64,000 bases of DNA from Candidatus Dechloromonas phosphorivorans (GTDB lineage: Bacteria > Pseudomonadota > Gammaproteobacteria > Burkholderiales > Rhodocyclaceae), in the NCBI GenBank assembly GCA_016721185.1, contig JADKIP010000016.1, positions 1 through 64,000 of the forward strand, written 5' to 3'. The notes beneath the pieces were generated by a model. The model searched no databases and was not told the DNA's origin. It worked only from the letters and a program-made list of their open reading frames with translations. The position numbers and the translations under genes were made by a program. This document shows, one piece after another, positions 37,234 through 46,264 of the stretch (position 1 is its first letter; each line of letters opens with the position of its first letter).

Positions 37234-37823
37234 GTTTCGATCTTGAACGCTTGCGGGCCAGTCTTCTGCTGGAACCGTTAGCCGGTGATTTCGTTCAGGA
37301 GGCCGGTGGGGAAGATTTGCCTTTGACCTCGGCGGCGGTACTTTTCCCGATTGTGCTGCGTGATACCGGACATACCGTGCTGCTTACCCAGCGGACCGCG
37401 CACCTCAGGGATCATGCCGGGCAGATCAGTTTTCCCGGCGGTCGCGTCGAGATCGAGGATCTGTCACCCATTCACACGGCGCTGCGCGAGACGGAAGAAG
37501 AGATCGGTCTGACTCGCGATCACATCAGGATTCTGGGTTTTTTGCCGGAATACCGAACCGGTACCGGCTTCCGGGTGACGCCGGTGGTCGCGCTGGTGCA
37601 ACCGCCGTTTGAGCTTCGCCCGGACCCGTTCGAGGTGGCTGAAGTGTTCGAGGTGCCCTTGTCTTTCCTGCTTGATCCGGCCAATCACCAGCGCCATTCG
37701 ATCCACTATCAGGGTGCCCTGCGGCATTTTTTCGCCATGTCCTATGGTGATTATTTTATCTGGGGAGCGACAGCCGGGATGATCCGTTCGCTGACCGGAC
37801 GCCTTGGTCTGCATGACGTCTAG
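37230..37823 (+). CDS. Nudix hydrolase, CoA pyrophosphatase type
   Basis: 197 residues. The Nudix box spans about 70-94 (GGRVEIED... ALRETEEEIGL), preceded by LLTQRTAHLRDHAGQISFPG, the extra motif of the CoA pyrophosphatase (NudL/UPF0035) group that cleaves CoA to 4'-phosphopantetheine and 3',5'-ADP. Start ATG overlaps the preceding stop. Confidence 0.88.
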   Translation: MSFDLERLRASLLLEPLAGDFVQEAGGEDLPLTSAAVLFPIVLRDTGHTVLLTQRTAHLRDHAGQISFPGGRVEIEDLSPIHTALRETEEEIGLTRDHIRILGFLPEYRTGTGFRVTPVVALVQPPFELRPDPFEVAEVFEVPLSFLLDPANHQRHSIHYQGALRHFFAMSYGDYFIWGATAGMIRSLTGRLGLHDV

Positions 37824-37885
37824 GCTTGTGGTATGGTGATGCTTTAGTACAAGAACAAGCCGATCGCGGCAATTTCCGGTCCCCC

Positions 37886-38809
37886 ATGAGCCTTCTCTCG
37901 CTGATTGCAGTTTTCCTCATCGAGCAGCTGCAACCCCTCAATTACCGTCGCGCCGTGGCAGAGCCATTGGGTGCGTGGGCTGATTTTATTGAAGCCCGTT
38001 TTAATGCCGGGGCTTATCAGCATGGCGTGATCGCCTGGTGCCTCGCAGTCCTGCCGCCTGTCTTGCTGGTTGGCGGGCTCTATGCCCTGCTTTATTCGTT
38101 GAATCCGCTACTGGCTTGGGCCCTGAATGTGGCGGTGCTTTATCTGACGATGGGTTTCCGCCAGTTCAGTCACCATTACACTGAAATCCAGCTGGCATTG
38201 CGGCTCGGTGATCTTGATCGAGCGCGCCAATTGCTGGCTGAATGGCTGGGGCGCTCGACTTACGGCATGGGGTCGGAGGACATTGCCCGCCTTGCCATCG
38301 AAGAGGCACTGGCTGCATCGCATCGGCATGTCTTTGCCGTTCTGCTCTGGTTCGTTATTTTGCCCGGACCTTGCGGCGCCTTGCTGTATCGCATGGCAGC
38401 AGTCATGCGTGAGCGCTGGGGGCAGGTCGATGCTGCACAGCACAATGATTTTTCCGTATTCTCCCGGCAAGTTTTCGGTATTATCGACTGGCTACCCTCG
38501 CGTGCAACAGCCTCGGCGTTTGCCATTGTGGGTGATTTTGAGGATGCAGTTTATTGCTGGCGGACGCAACCGACGCAATGGCCCGATCGTGATCTGGGCA
38601 TTGTCCTGGCTAGTGGAGCAGGGGCGCTTGGGGTTCAGTTGGGTCGACCGATTGCCGATGGTGTGGAAGTATCGGACCGTGCCGAATTGGGGCTGGGAGA
38701 TCCGGCTGATGTTGATTTTATGCAGAGTGCCGTTGGACTCGTTTGGCGGGCCACGGTGTTGTGGATGTTGTTGCTGTTTTTGTTGGGGCTTGCCAGTCTG
38801 GCGGGCTGA
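37886..38809 (+). CDS. CobD/CbiB-family membrane protein
   Basis: 307 residues from ATG 37886 (MSLLSLIAVFLIEQLQPLNY). Hydrophobic segments are at about 1-12, 53-78 and 150-170 and at the C-terminus (WRATVLWMLLLFLLGLASL). VLYLTMGFRQFSHHYTEIQ, ALRLGDLDRARQLLAEWLGR and FWxxLPGP-like VILPGPCGALLYRM match the cobalamin-synthesis protein CobD/CbiB superfamily; the related AmpE proteins are similar in shape. No other cobalamin genes are nearby, so a cobinamide role is unsure. Confidence 0.7.
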   Translation: MSLLSLIAVFLIEQLQPLNYRRAVAEPLGAWADFIEARFNAGAYQHGVIAWCLAVLPPVLLVGGLYALLYSLNPLLAWALNVAVLYLTMGFRQFSHHYTEIQLALRLGDLDRARQLLAEWLGRSTYGMGSEDIARLAIEEALAASHRHVFAVLLWFVILPGPCGALLYRMAAVMRERWGQVDAAQHNDFSVFSRQVFGIIDWLPSRATASAFAIVGDFEDAVYCWRTQPTQWPDRDLGIVLASGAGALGVQLGRPIADGVEVSDRAELGLGDPADVDFMQSAVGLVWRATVLWMLLLFLLGLASLAG

Positions 38810-38832
38810 ATAATTTCTATCAGGAGATTTTT

Positions 38833-40014
38833 ATGAGCAGAGATGTTGTCGTTCTGAGTGCAGTTCGTTCCCCTATCGGTTCTTTCGGTGGTTCTTTGGC
38901 CGATTTCGAAGCCAGCGAGTTGGCCGGTATCGTGATGAAGGAATCCGTCGTCCGCTCCGGTGTTGATCCCCAGCAGATTTCATATGTCACTGTCGGTAAC
39001 TGTATGCCGACTGATTCCCGTTACGCTTATGTTTCCCGCGTTGCCTCCATCCAAGCCGGCCTGTCGATGGAATCCGTCGCCATGCAAGTGAGCCGTTTGT
39101 GCTCTTCCGGTTTGCAGGGCATCATCACCACCGCCCAGAACATCATGCTGGGTGATGCCGATTACGGTATCGGCGGCGGCGTTGAAGTCATGTCCAAAGC
39201 GGCTTACCTGATGCCGGCACTGCGTAGCGGTGCTCGCATGGGTGACACCAAGGCCATCGACTCGATGGTTGCCGTGCTGACCGATCCGTTTGGCGTTGGC
39301 CACATGGGTATCACTGCAGAAAACCTGGCTGCCAAACACGGTTTCACCCGTGAAGAGCAGGATGCGCTCGCCGTTGAATCACAGCGTCGTGCCACAGTGG
39401 CCATCGCTGAAGGTCGCTTCAAGTCGCAGATCGTCCCGATCGTCAAACAAACCCGCAAGGGCGACGTTGTGTTTGATACCGATGAGTATGTCAAATCCAA
39501 CACCACGATGGAAAGCCTGGCCAAGATGAAGCCGGCTTTCAAGAAGGATGGCACCGTCACTGCCGGTAATGCTTCCGGTATCAATGACGGCGCTGCTTTC
39601 TTCGTGCTGGCTGCGGCTGATATGGCGGCCAAGGCCGGCCAGAAGGCAATCGCTCGTTTGGTCTCCTATGCGGTTGCCGGCGTGCCGAATGACGTGATGG
39701 GCGAAGGTCCGATTCCCGCAACCAAGATGGCGCTGAAGAAGGCCGGCTTGACGCTGGATCAGATGGACGTCATCGAATCCAACGAAGCCTTTGCCGCTCA
39801 GGCGCTGACCGTTGCCAAGGTGCTCGGTCTGGACCCGGCCAAGACCAACGTGAACGGTGGCGCTATTGCCCTCGGCCATCCGGTCGGTTGTTCCGGTGCC
39901 TTCATCGCGACCAAGGCGCTGTATGAGTTGGAGCGCGTTGGCGGTAAATACTGTCTGGTCACCATGTGTATCGGTGGCGGTCAAGGTATTGCAGCGATTT
40001 TCGAACGCGCCTGA
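38833..40014 (+). CDS. Acetyl-CoA acetyltransferase (thiolase)
   Basis: 393 residues from ATG 38833, preceded by CAGGAG. Catalytic residues of the thiolase family are in place: Cys 90 (VSRLCSSGLQ), His 349 (GHPVGCSGA) and Cys 379 (MCIGGGQG). NEAFAAQALTVAKVLGL is also typical. It could be the biosynthetic type that makes acetoacetyl-CoA for polyhydroxybutyrate or a degradative one; no phaB or phaC lies nearby. A terminator follows, so it is transcribed separately from the Anbu unit. Confidence 0.9.
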   Translation: MSRDVVVLSAVRSPIGSFGGSLADFEASELAGIVMKESVVRSGVDPQQISYVTVGNCMPTDSRYAYVSRVASIQAGLSMESVAMQVSRLCSSGLQGIITTAQNIMLGDADYGIGGGVEVMSKAAYLMPALRSGARMGDTKAIDSMVAVLTDPFGVGHMGITAENLAAKHGFTREEQDALAVESQRRATVAIAEGRFKSQIVPIVKQTRKGDVVFDTDEYVKSNTTMESLAKMKPAFKKDGTVTAGNASGINDGAAFFVLAAADMAAKAGQKAIARLVSYAVAGVPNDVMGEGPIPATKMALKKAGLTLDQMDVIESNEAFAAQALTVAKVLGLDPAKTNVNGGAIALGHPVGCSGAFIATKALYELERVGGKYCLVTMCIGGGQGIAAIFERA

Positions 40015-40038
40015 TCACTTCGGCGTTTCAGCTGACCG

Positions 40039-40070
40039 AAACCCGCCGGAGCGATCCGGCGGGTTTTTTA
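40039..40070 (+). terminator. Rho-independent terminator after thiolase
   Basis: AAACCCGCCGGA (40039-40050), loop GCGA, TCCGGCGGGTTTTTTA. It insulates the sigma-54 unit that starts next. Confidence 0.9.
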
Positions 40071-40093
40071 TTTGCACCAGTTTGAATTAGCCC

Positions 40094-40108
40094 GCACTGC
40101 CTTGGGGC
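40094..40108 (+). promoter_or_regulatory. Candidate NtrC-like site upstream of Anbu unit
   Basis: GCACTGCCTTGGGGC fits the dyad GCAC-N7-GTGC of NtrC sites at all but one base. It lies 54 bases before the -24 GG of the sigma-54 promoter, and 12 of its 15 bases match the site upstream of the second unit (46178-46192). The match is seen; binding by NtrC is inference. Confidence 0.5.
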
Positions 40109-40161
40109 ATTGCCATCTTTCATGAAATGCTAATTCAATGATTTCATACAGTTTTGCTCTG

Positions 40162-40177
40162 TGGCACGGAATCTGCT
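40162..40177 (+). promoter_or_regulatory. Sigma-54 promoter of ATP-grasp/Alpha-E/Anbu unit
   Basis: TGGCACGGAATCTGCT matches the RpoN consensus TGGCACG-N4-TTGC(A/T) with the exact GG-N10-GC spacing and one weak position. It lies 39 bases before the ATP-grasp start codon. A dyad ATGAAAT...ATTTCAT at 40121-40147 sits just upstream. Confidence 0.75.
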
Positions 40178-40215
40178 GATTTAGCAGCGAGAGCATCCTC
40201 AGCGACGAGTCAACT

Positions 40216-41628
40216 ATGAACTTCTACAACGAAATGATGGACGCCAACGGCGGCGTTCGTGCTCATTACAAAGGCTACGACGATTGGCTCAAGGCCACGC
40301 CGCCTGAGCGCATCGCGCGCAAGCGGGCCGAAGCCGATCTGGCCTTTCACCGGGTCGGCATTACTTTCGCGGTGTACGGCGAAGAGGCCGGCAACGAGCG
40401 TCTTATTCCCTTTGACATCATTCCGCGGGTGATTCCCTCGGCGGAGTGGAAGTCGATGCAGGGCGGCCTGCGTCAGCGCGTCAAGGCGCTCAACATGTTC
40501 CTGCATGACGTCTATCACGATCAGGAAATTCTCAAAGCTGGCAAGATTCCGGCCGAGCAGGTGCTGAACAACGCCCAGTACCGCCCGGTGATGAAAGGTA
40601 TCGACTTGCCCGGCCAGATTTACGCCCACATCGCCGGGGTCGATATCGTTCGTGCCGGGGCTGGCGAGTTTTACGTGCTGGAAGACAATTTGCGGGTGCC
40701 GTCAGGCGTTTCCTACATGCTCGAAGACCGCAAGATGATGATGCGTCTGTTTCCCGAGCTGTTCGCCAAGCACAAGGTGGCGCCGGTGCAGCATTACCCG
40801 GACATGCTGCTTGAGAAATTGCGCGCTGTCGCACCGACCGGGGTCAGTGATCCGACCGTTGTCGTATTGACGCCGGGGGCTTACAACAGCGCCTATTTTG
40901 AACACACTTTCCTGGCTAAGCAGATGGGTGTCGAGCTGGTCGAGGGGCGTGATCTTTTCGTCAAGGACGAAGTGGTCTACATGCAGACGACGCAGGGGCC
41001 GCAGCGGGTTGATGTGATTTATCGTCGCATTGACGATGATTTCATGGACCCGCTGGTCTTCCGTGCCGATTCCTCGCTGGGCGTGCCGGGTATTCTCAGA
41101 GCTTATCAGGCGGGTAATGTCACGCTGGCCAACGCCATCGGGACCGGCGTGGCTGATGACAAGTCAATTTATCCCTACGTGCCGGAGATGATCCGCTTTT
41201 ATCTCGGCGAAGAGCCGACACTGAACAATGTGCCGACGCATATGTGTCGCAAGCCGGACGAACTCAAGTATGTGCTTGATCATTTGCCCGAACTGGTCGT
41301 CAAGGAAGTGCACGGTGCCGGCGGCTACGGCATGCTGGTTGGCCCGGCGGCCAGCAAGGCTGAAATCGAGCGTTTCCGCCAGTTGCTGATCGCCAAGCCG
41401 GATGGCTATATCGCCCAGCCCACCTTGGCTTTGTCGAATTGTCCGACCTTTGTTGAGTCGGGCATTGCCCCGCGCCACCTCGATCTGCGCCCCTTCGTGC
41501 TGTCTTCCGGCAAATGTGTCGAGATGGTTCCCGGCGGCCTGACCCGCGTCGCGCTGACCGAGGGTTCGCTGGTGGTTAATTCGTCGCAGGGCGGCGGTAC
41601 TAAAGACACTTGGGTTCTGGAGGACTGA
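40216..41628 (+). CDS. Circularly permuted ATP-grasp protein
   Basis: A 470-residue member of the circularly permuted ATP-grasp family (CP_ATPgrasp, DUF404/DUF407), predicted to ligate amino groups to carboxylates using ATP. Characteristic segments are FDIIPRVIPSAEWKSMQGGL, VRAGAGEFYVLEDNLRVPSG, VVVLTPGAYNSAYFEHTFLA, VIYRRIDDDFMDPL, LVVKEVHGAGGYGMLVGP and LDLRPFVLSSG. ELVVKEVHGAGGYG is the ATP-binding strand-loop. It opens the unit and is followed by Alpha-E (2-base gap) and Anbu. In this family setting it is expected to make a peptide-like or amide-linked product; the substrate is unknown. Confidence 0.88.
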   Translation: MNFYNEMMDANGGVRAHYKGYDDWLKATPPERIARKRAEADLAFHRVGITFAVYGEEAGNERLIPFDIIPRVIPSAEWKSMQGGLRQRVKALNMFLHDVYHDQEILKAGKIPAEQVLNNAQYRPVMKGIDLPGQIYAHIAGVDIVRAGAGEFYVLEDNLRVPSGVSYMLEDRKMMMRLFPELFAKHKVAPVQHYPDMLLEKLRAVAPTGVSDPTVVVLTPGAYNSAYFEHTFLAKQMGVELVEGRDLFVKDEVVYMQTTQGPQRVDVIYRRIDDDFMDPLVFRADSSLGVPGILRAYQAGNVTLANAIGTGVADDKSIYPYVPEMIRFYLGEEPTLNNVPTHMCRKPDELKYVLDHLPELVVKEVHGAGGYGMLVGPAASKAEIERFRQLLIAKPDGYIAQPTLALSNCPTFVESGIAPRHLDLRPFVLSSGKCVEMVPGGLTRVALTEGSLVVNSSQGGGTKDTWVLED

Positions 41629-41630
41629 TC

Positions 41631-42578
41631 ATGTTATCTCGCACTGCCGACCACCTTTTCTGGATGTCCCGCTACATTGAACGGGCGGAAAACCTTGCCC
41701 GTTTGCTCGATGTAACGTGGCAGATGTCTCTGGTGCCGCAATCGCTGGATGCGGCGAATCAGAACTGGAATGCCATCATTGCCCTGAATAGCCTGGAAGA
41801 GGCGTATGACGCAAAATATGCTGCGGTCAACGCTGAAAATGTGCTGAATTTCATGGTCAGGGATGCCGATAATCAGGCGTCGATCTACAACTGCCTGCGT
41901 CTGGCGCGTGAAAATGCCCATGCTGTGCGCGGCACGATCACCACGGAAATGTGGGAAACGCTTAACGCCACCTGGCTGGAAGCACGCGAAAAGAGCTTCG
42001 AGCAGATCATGAATGCCGGCGTCGGCGAGTTCTTCGAGTGGGTCAAGATGCGTTCCTCGCTGTCACGCGGAACGACGCTTGGCACCTTGTTGCAGGACGA
42101 GGCTTACCACTTCATCCGGCTCGGTACCTTGCTTGAGCGGGCCGACAACACGGCGCGGATTCTTGACGTGAAGTACCACGTGCTGCGGCCGCAGGGTGAT
42201 GAGGGCGCGACTGATTTTTACCAGTGGGGGGCGCTGCTCCGCTCCGTGTCGGCTTTCGAGGTTTACCGCAAGGTCTATCGTGACGTCATCACGCCGGAGC
42301 GGGTGACCGAGCTGCTCATTCTGCGTGACGACATGCCGCGCTCGCTGCATTTCTGCATGAACGGGGTGGTCAAGACGCTCGATTTGATCGCCAACAGCCA
42401 TTCCGGCGAAACCCAGCGCCAAGTGGGTCTGCTCCATGCCCAACTGCACTACGGTCGGGTCGAGGACATTCTGGCGCACGGCCTGCATGAGTGGCTGAGC
42501 GACTTCATGGATCGCATCTACATGCTGGGTGGTGGCATCAGCAAGGATTTCCTCGTGCCGATGTCGGAGGCGGCTTGA
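41631..42578 (+). CDS. Alpha-E domain protein (DUF403)
   Basis: A 315-residue all-helical protein. MLSRTADHLFWMSRYIERAE is the Alpha-E signature (helical, with RTAxxLFWxxRYxERAEN), and LRSVSAFEVYRKVY, VTELLILRDDMPRSLHFCMN and VEDILAHGLHEWLSDFM are typical later segments. Start ATG 41631 is two bases after the ATP-grasp stop. Alpha-E proteins almost always accompany these ATP-grasp enzymes and are thought to act with them, but no activity is known. Its stop overlaps the Anbu start as TTGA. Confidence 0.88.
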   Translation: MLSRTADHLFWMSRYIERAENLARLLDVTWQMSLVPQSLDAANQNWNAIIALNSLEEAYDAKYAAVNAENVLNFMVRDADNQASIYNCLRLARENAHAVRGTITTEMWETLNATWLEAREKSFEQIMNAGVGEFFEWVKMRSSLSRGTTLGTLLQDEAYHFIRLGTLLERADNTARILDVKYHVLRPQGDEGATDFYQWGALLRSVSAFEVYRKVYRDVITPERVTELLILRDDMPRSLHFCMNGVVKTLDLIANSHSGETQRQVGLLHAQLHYGRVEDILAHGLHEWLSDFMDRIYMLGGGISKDFLVPMSEAA

Positions 42579-43309
42579 CTTATTGCGTGGCGATGCGCCT
42601 CGACGCCGGGCTGGTTTTTCTCTCGGATTCGCGGACCAACGCCGGGGTCGATCACATCAACACCTTCCGCAAGATGCACGTCTTCGAAAAAGAAGGCGAG
42701 CGGGTGTTGGTGTTGATGACCTCGGGCAATCTGTCGATCAGCCAGTCGGTGGTCAATACGCTGCGCGAAAAGCTGGACTCGTCGCGGGGCAGCAACCTCA
42801 ACAAGGTCAAAAACATGTTCGAGGCAGCCAAACATATTGGCGACTGCTTGCGTGAGATTCATACCCGCGATGCCGCTGCACTGGAGAATTTCGGCGTCGA
42901 TTTCGCCTCTTCAATCATTCTTGGCGGACAGATCAAGGGTGAGGAGCAGCGGGTCTTTCAGATCTACGCGGCGGGCAACTTTATTGAAGCAACGCGCGAT
43001 ACCCCGTATTTCCAGATCGGCGAATCGAAATACGGCAAACCGATCATCGACCGCGTGATCAGCCCGAAGACTTCACTCGACGAGGCCGCCAAGTGTGCGC
43101 TGATTTCGATGGATTCGACCATTCGCTCCAATCTCTCGGTGGATCTGCCGCTCGATCTGGTGATCTACGAGCGTGATGGCCTCAAGATCAAGCGGCACGT
43201 CAATATCACGCAGGACACGCCCTATTACGGCGCGATCAGCAAACAATGGGGCGAACATCTGCGCCAGGGATTCGCCCAGTTGCCCGACCCGGCGTGGGAA
43301 ACTTTCTGA
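42575..43309 (+). CDS. anbu: Anbu, proteasome-like peptidase
   Basis: Anbu is the proposed ancestral relative of proteasome beta-subunits and HslV. The 244-residue protein starts at TTG 42575, overlapping the Alpha-E stop. This start puts Thr directly after the initiator (TYCVAMRLDAGLVFLSDSRT), so Met removal exposes Thr 1 as N-terminal nucleophile, with Asp 17 and Lys 32 in mature numbering. A later ATG (MRLDAG) would delete the nucleophile and is rejected. SRTNAGVDHINTFRKMHVFE, LMTSGNLSISQSV and GESKYGKPIIDR are family segments. Relatives form ring-like or spiral oligomers, and their substrates are unknown. Last gene of the first sigma-54 unit. Confidence 0.92.
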   Translation: MTYCVAMRLDAGLVFLSDSRTNAGVDHINTFRKMHVFEKEGERVLVLMTSGNLSISQSVVNTLREKLDSSRGSNLNKVKNMFEAAKHIGDCLREIHTRDAAALENFGVDFASSIILGGQIKGEEQRVFQIYAAGNFIEATRDTPYFQIGESKYGKPIIDRVISPKTSLDEAAKCALISMDSTIRSNLSVDLPLDLVIYERDGLKIKRHVNITQDTPYYGAISKQWGEHLRQGFAQLPDPAWETF

Positions 43310-43466
43310 ACAAGCGCTGAAACCCCGGCGCAATGTGTACTGGGTGGGGGGCGGCAGGGCACTGAATCCAGTGTGCGGCGGATTCCTGCTTGCATGGCCA
43401 TGTCGATAAATGGCTTAATGAAAGGCCTGACTTTCCCCGCATCGGCCAGCGCATCGCCGCAAGCAC

Positions 43467-46136
43467 ATGGCAGCACCCATCAAAAACTGGCATTCCGAAT
43501 CAGCTGAGTTTGCCGCAGCCCAACTGAAGGTTGAACCGGCCAGTGGCCTTGCGGCTGAGGTCGCGAAAGCGCGTCTGGTCGAATATGGTCCGAACCGCCT
43601 GGCAGAGAAGCTGCCCCGTCCCGCCTGGCTCAAATTTCTGGATCAATTCAAAAGTTTTTTGATCCTTATTCTGATCGCTGCAGCGATCCTGGCGGGTCTG
43701 GTCGGCGACCTGACCGATGCCGTCGTGATCGCCCTTGTCGTTTTAGCCAATGCCGTGATGGGCTTTATGCAGGAGCATCGGGCAGAGGCGGCGCTGGCGG
43801 CTTTGGAAAACATGCTGGCGCCGGTAGCCCGCGTCCGTCGCGATGGTCAGCTTACCGAGATTCCGGCGCTTGAACTCGTTCCTGGCGACCTGTTGTTGCT
43901 GGAAGCCGGCGACCGCATTCCGGCTGACGCTCGTATCCTCGTTGCGCATGCTGCGGAAGTGGCCGAGGCGACGCTGACTGGTGAGTCGCATGCCGTCCTC
44001 AAGGCGCCTGCTGCCGTGGCGGTTGAGGCGATTCTGGCCGAGCGCAGCAGTATGATTTTCATGAACACGGTGGTTACGCATGGCCGTCTTGAGGCGCTGG
44101 TTGTTGCCACCGGCGGGCATACGGAAATGGGCCGTCTGGCTGATCTGCTCGCCGATGCCGTCGAATCGGTGACGCCTTTGCAGATTCAGCTCGACCAGTT
44201 GGGTAAACGGCTGGCGGCGATTGCCGGCATTGTGGTTGGTTTGATTTTCATACTCGGTTTAGCCCGTGGCGACGGCTTGCTGCAAACCACGATGACGGCG
44301 ATCGCGCTCGCCGTCGCAGCCATTCCCGAGGGCTTGCCGGCTGTCGTGATCGTTACCCTGGCGTTGGGGATGCGCCGGATGGCCGGGCGCCACGCCATCG
44401 TAAAGAAACTAGCGGCAGTGGAAACACTGGGTTGCACCACGGTGATTTGTTCCGACAAAACGGGCACGCTGACCCTTAACGAAATGACCGCACGCCAGTT
44501 TTACTACCAGCGGCAGAGCTTTTCGGTCACGGGCGAGGGTTACGCCAGCGAAGGCAGCATTGCTGCGGTCAACGCTGAATTAGTGCCCAATTTATTGCCG
44601 CTGCTAACGCCTGCCGCGCTTTGCGCCGATGCGCGCATCAACGACGGCGTGTTGATTGGCGATCCCACTGAAGGCGCCTTGCTGGCGCTTGCGGCCAAAG
44701 GCGGCGTCTCGCTTGACGAACTGGCCAGTCAAAGCCCGCGTATCGCAGAAATCCCCTTTGATTCAGCCCACAAATTCATGGCGACCTTTCACCGCGAAGG
44801 CGAGAGGGTGCAGGTCTGGGTCAAAGGCGCGCCGGATATTTTGCTGGCGCGGGCCAGCCGTTATTTGGGCGCCAGCGATGAGCGCGCGCTTGATGCAACG
44901 GCGCGTGCCGATTTTGAAGCACAAAATACCGTCTTTGCCGACGACGCGATGCGCGTTCTGGCGCTGGCCGGGCGCAGTATTCCCGTCGAGGACTTCGATC
45001 CGGCGGGCGATTTGATGGTCTGGACGCATGATCTCACCCTGATCGGTCTGGTCGGCATCATCGACCCGCCCCGGCCCGAGGCACGCGAGGCGATCCGTAT
45101 TTGTCAGGCGGCTGGCATCGCCGTCAAGATGATTACCGGCGATCATCGGGCGACGGCGGCAAGCATCGCCCGCAGCCTTGGCCTAAGCGGCGAGGTGCAT
45201 GAAGGCGGCGAACTGGATGGCCTGGATGCCGAGCAACTGAGTGAGCTGGTCGAGCGCACTGCCGTCTTCGCCCGCGTTGCCCCCGAACACAAAATGCGTA
45301 TCGTGGAAGCCTTGCAGGCACGCGGTCACGTGGTGGCGATGACGGGTGACGGCGTCAATGACGCGCCGGCCCTCAAGGCTGCCGACATCGGCATTGCCAT
45401 GGGCATCACCGGTACCGAGGTGAGCAAGGAGGCGGCGACGCTGGTGCTGACCGACGATAATTTCACCAGCATCGTCGGTGCCGTGAAAGAGGGCCGCACG
45501 ATTTACGACAACATCGTCAAGTTTGTCCGTTTTCAACTATCGACCAATATCGGCGCCATTTTGACCGTACTCGGCGCGCCGCTTTTTGGTTTCCCCATGC
45601 CATTCACCGCCATTCAGATTCTTTGGGTCAACATGATCATGGACGGCCCGCCCGCCATGACGCTGGGCGTCGAGCCGGCACGGGACGGCATCATGCTGGC
45701 GAGGCCGCGCCCCCGTGATGCCGTCATCCTGACCTGGCATCGCCTGCTCAAAATTGGTCTTTCCGGTTTGACGATGGCCGCTGGAACGCTCGGCGCTTAT
45801 GCCTGGGGGCAGCAGCAGGGCAAGCATGAATATGCAATGACCCTGGCTTTCACCACCTTTGTGCTTTTCCAGTTTTTCAACATTTTCAACGCCCGGGCTG
45901 AACACGGTAGCGCCTTCAATCGTCACTTTTTCAACAACGGTCGACTCTGGCTGGCGCTTGCGTCCGTGCTGTTCCTGCAAGTATTGGTCGTTCATTGGGA
46001 GCCGCTGCAGGCTATTTTCGATACCGTTGCCCTCAGCCCGCATGACTGGATGTGGTCGCTGCTCATCGCATCCAGCGTGCTGGTCCTGGAGGAGGCCCGC
46101 AAACTGGGCGCCAGGATACTGGGCAAGGTTCGCTAG
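43467..46136 (+). CDS. P-type cation-transporting ATPase (P2 type)
   Basis: 889 residues. The phosphorylation motif CSDKTGTLT has Asp 330; the TGES actuator motif occurs as ATLTGESHAV; TGDGVNDAPALKAADIGIAMG is the hinge. TM4 reads AAIPEGLPAVVIV and TM6 LWVNMIMDGPPAMTLG, the pattern of P2-type (Ca2+-ATPase or PMR1-like) pumps; Ca2+ or Mn2+ export is likely but not proven. A cation-ATPase N-terminal domain (AEVAKARLVEYGPNRLAE) precedes TM1. It lies 157 bases after anbu, with no sigma-54 promoter of its own, and 178 bases before the second unit. It may be a co-regulated part of the locus or an unrelated insertion between the two halves. Confidence 0.93.
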   Translation: MAAPIKNWHSESAEFAAAQLKVEPASGLAAEVAKARLVEYGPNRLAEKLPRPAWLKFLDQFKSFLILILIAAAILAGLVGDLTDAVVIALVVLANAVMGFMQEHRAEAALAALENMLAPVARVRRDGQLTEIPALELVPGDLLLLEAGDRIPADARILVAHAAEVAEATLTGESHAVLKAPAAVAVEAILAERSSMIFMNTVVTHGRLEALVVATGGHTEMGRLADLLADAVESVTPLQIQLDQLGKRLAAIAGIVVGLIFILGLARGDGLLQTTMTAIALAVAAIPEGLPAVVIVTLALGMRRMAGRHAIVKKLAAVETLGCTTVICSDKTGTLTLNEMTARQFYYQRQSFSVTGEGYASEGSIAAVNAELVPNLLPLLTPAALCADARINDGVLIGDPTEGALLALAAKGGVSLDELASQSPRIAEIPFDSAHKFMATFHREGERVQVWVKGAPDILLARASRYLGASDERALDATARADFEAQNTVFADDAMRVLALAGRSIPVEDFDPAGDLMVWTHDLTLIGLVGIIDPPRPEAREAIRICQAAGIAVKMITGDHRATAASIARSLGLSGEVHEGGELDGLDAEQLSELVERTAVFARVAPEHKMRIVEALQARGHVVAMTGDGVNDAPALKAADIGIAMGITGTEVSKEAATLVLTDDNFTSIVGAVKEGRTIYDNIVKFVRFQLSTNIGAILTVLGAPLFGFPMPFTAIQILWVNMIMDGPPAMTLGVEPARDGIMLARPRPRDAVILTWHRLLKIGLSGLTMAAGTLGAYAWGQQQGKHEYAMTLAFTTFVLFQFFNIFNARAEHGSAFNRHFFNNGRLWLALASVLFLQVLVVHWEPLQAIFDTVALSPHDWMWSLLIASSVLVLEEARKLGARILGKVR

Positions 46137-46177
46137 AGAACGCCAGCTTGGCCGGATTCAACGAGCCCGTGTTCAAC

Positions 46178-46192
46178 GCACAGACTTGGTGC
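46178..46192 (+). promoter_or_regulatory. Candidate NtrC site upstream of transglutaminase unit
   Basis: GCACAGACTTGGTGC is a full GCAC-N7-GTGC dyad, the spacing of classical NtrC sites. It lies 73 bases before the -24 GG at 46266 and resembles the site at 40094-40108 in 12 of 15 bases. Confidence 0.6.
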
Positions 46193-46264
46193 GGGTTTTC
46201 GCGCCCGCGTGCATCGAAATGACTTTTTAGAAATTCATCTTCAATAAAACAGTGACTTACAAGC

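Noticed and set aside
37886..38809. Calling the CobD-like protein an adenosylcobinamide-phosphate synthase
   Set aside because: It has only superfamily-level resemblance, and no other cobalamin genes are near; AmpE-like or other roles remain possible.
43310..43466. Search for a sigma-54 promoter before the P-type ATPase
   Set aside because: No GG-N10-GC match with a TTGC-type -12 element is present; only a short CACTG/CAGTG dyad is seen near 43362.
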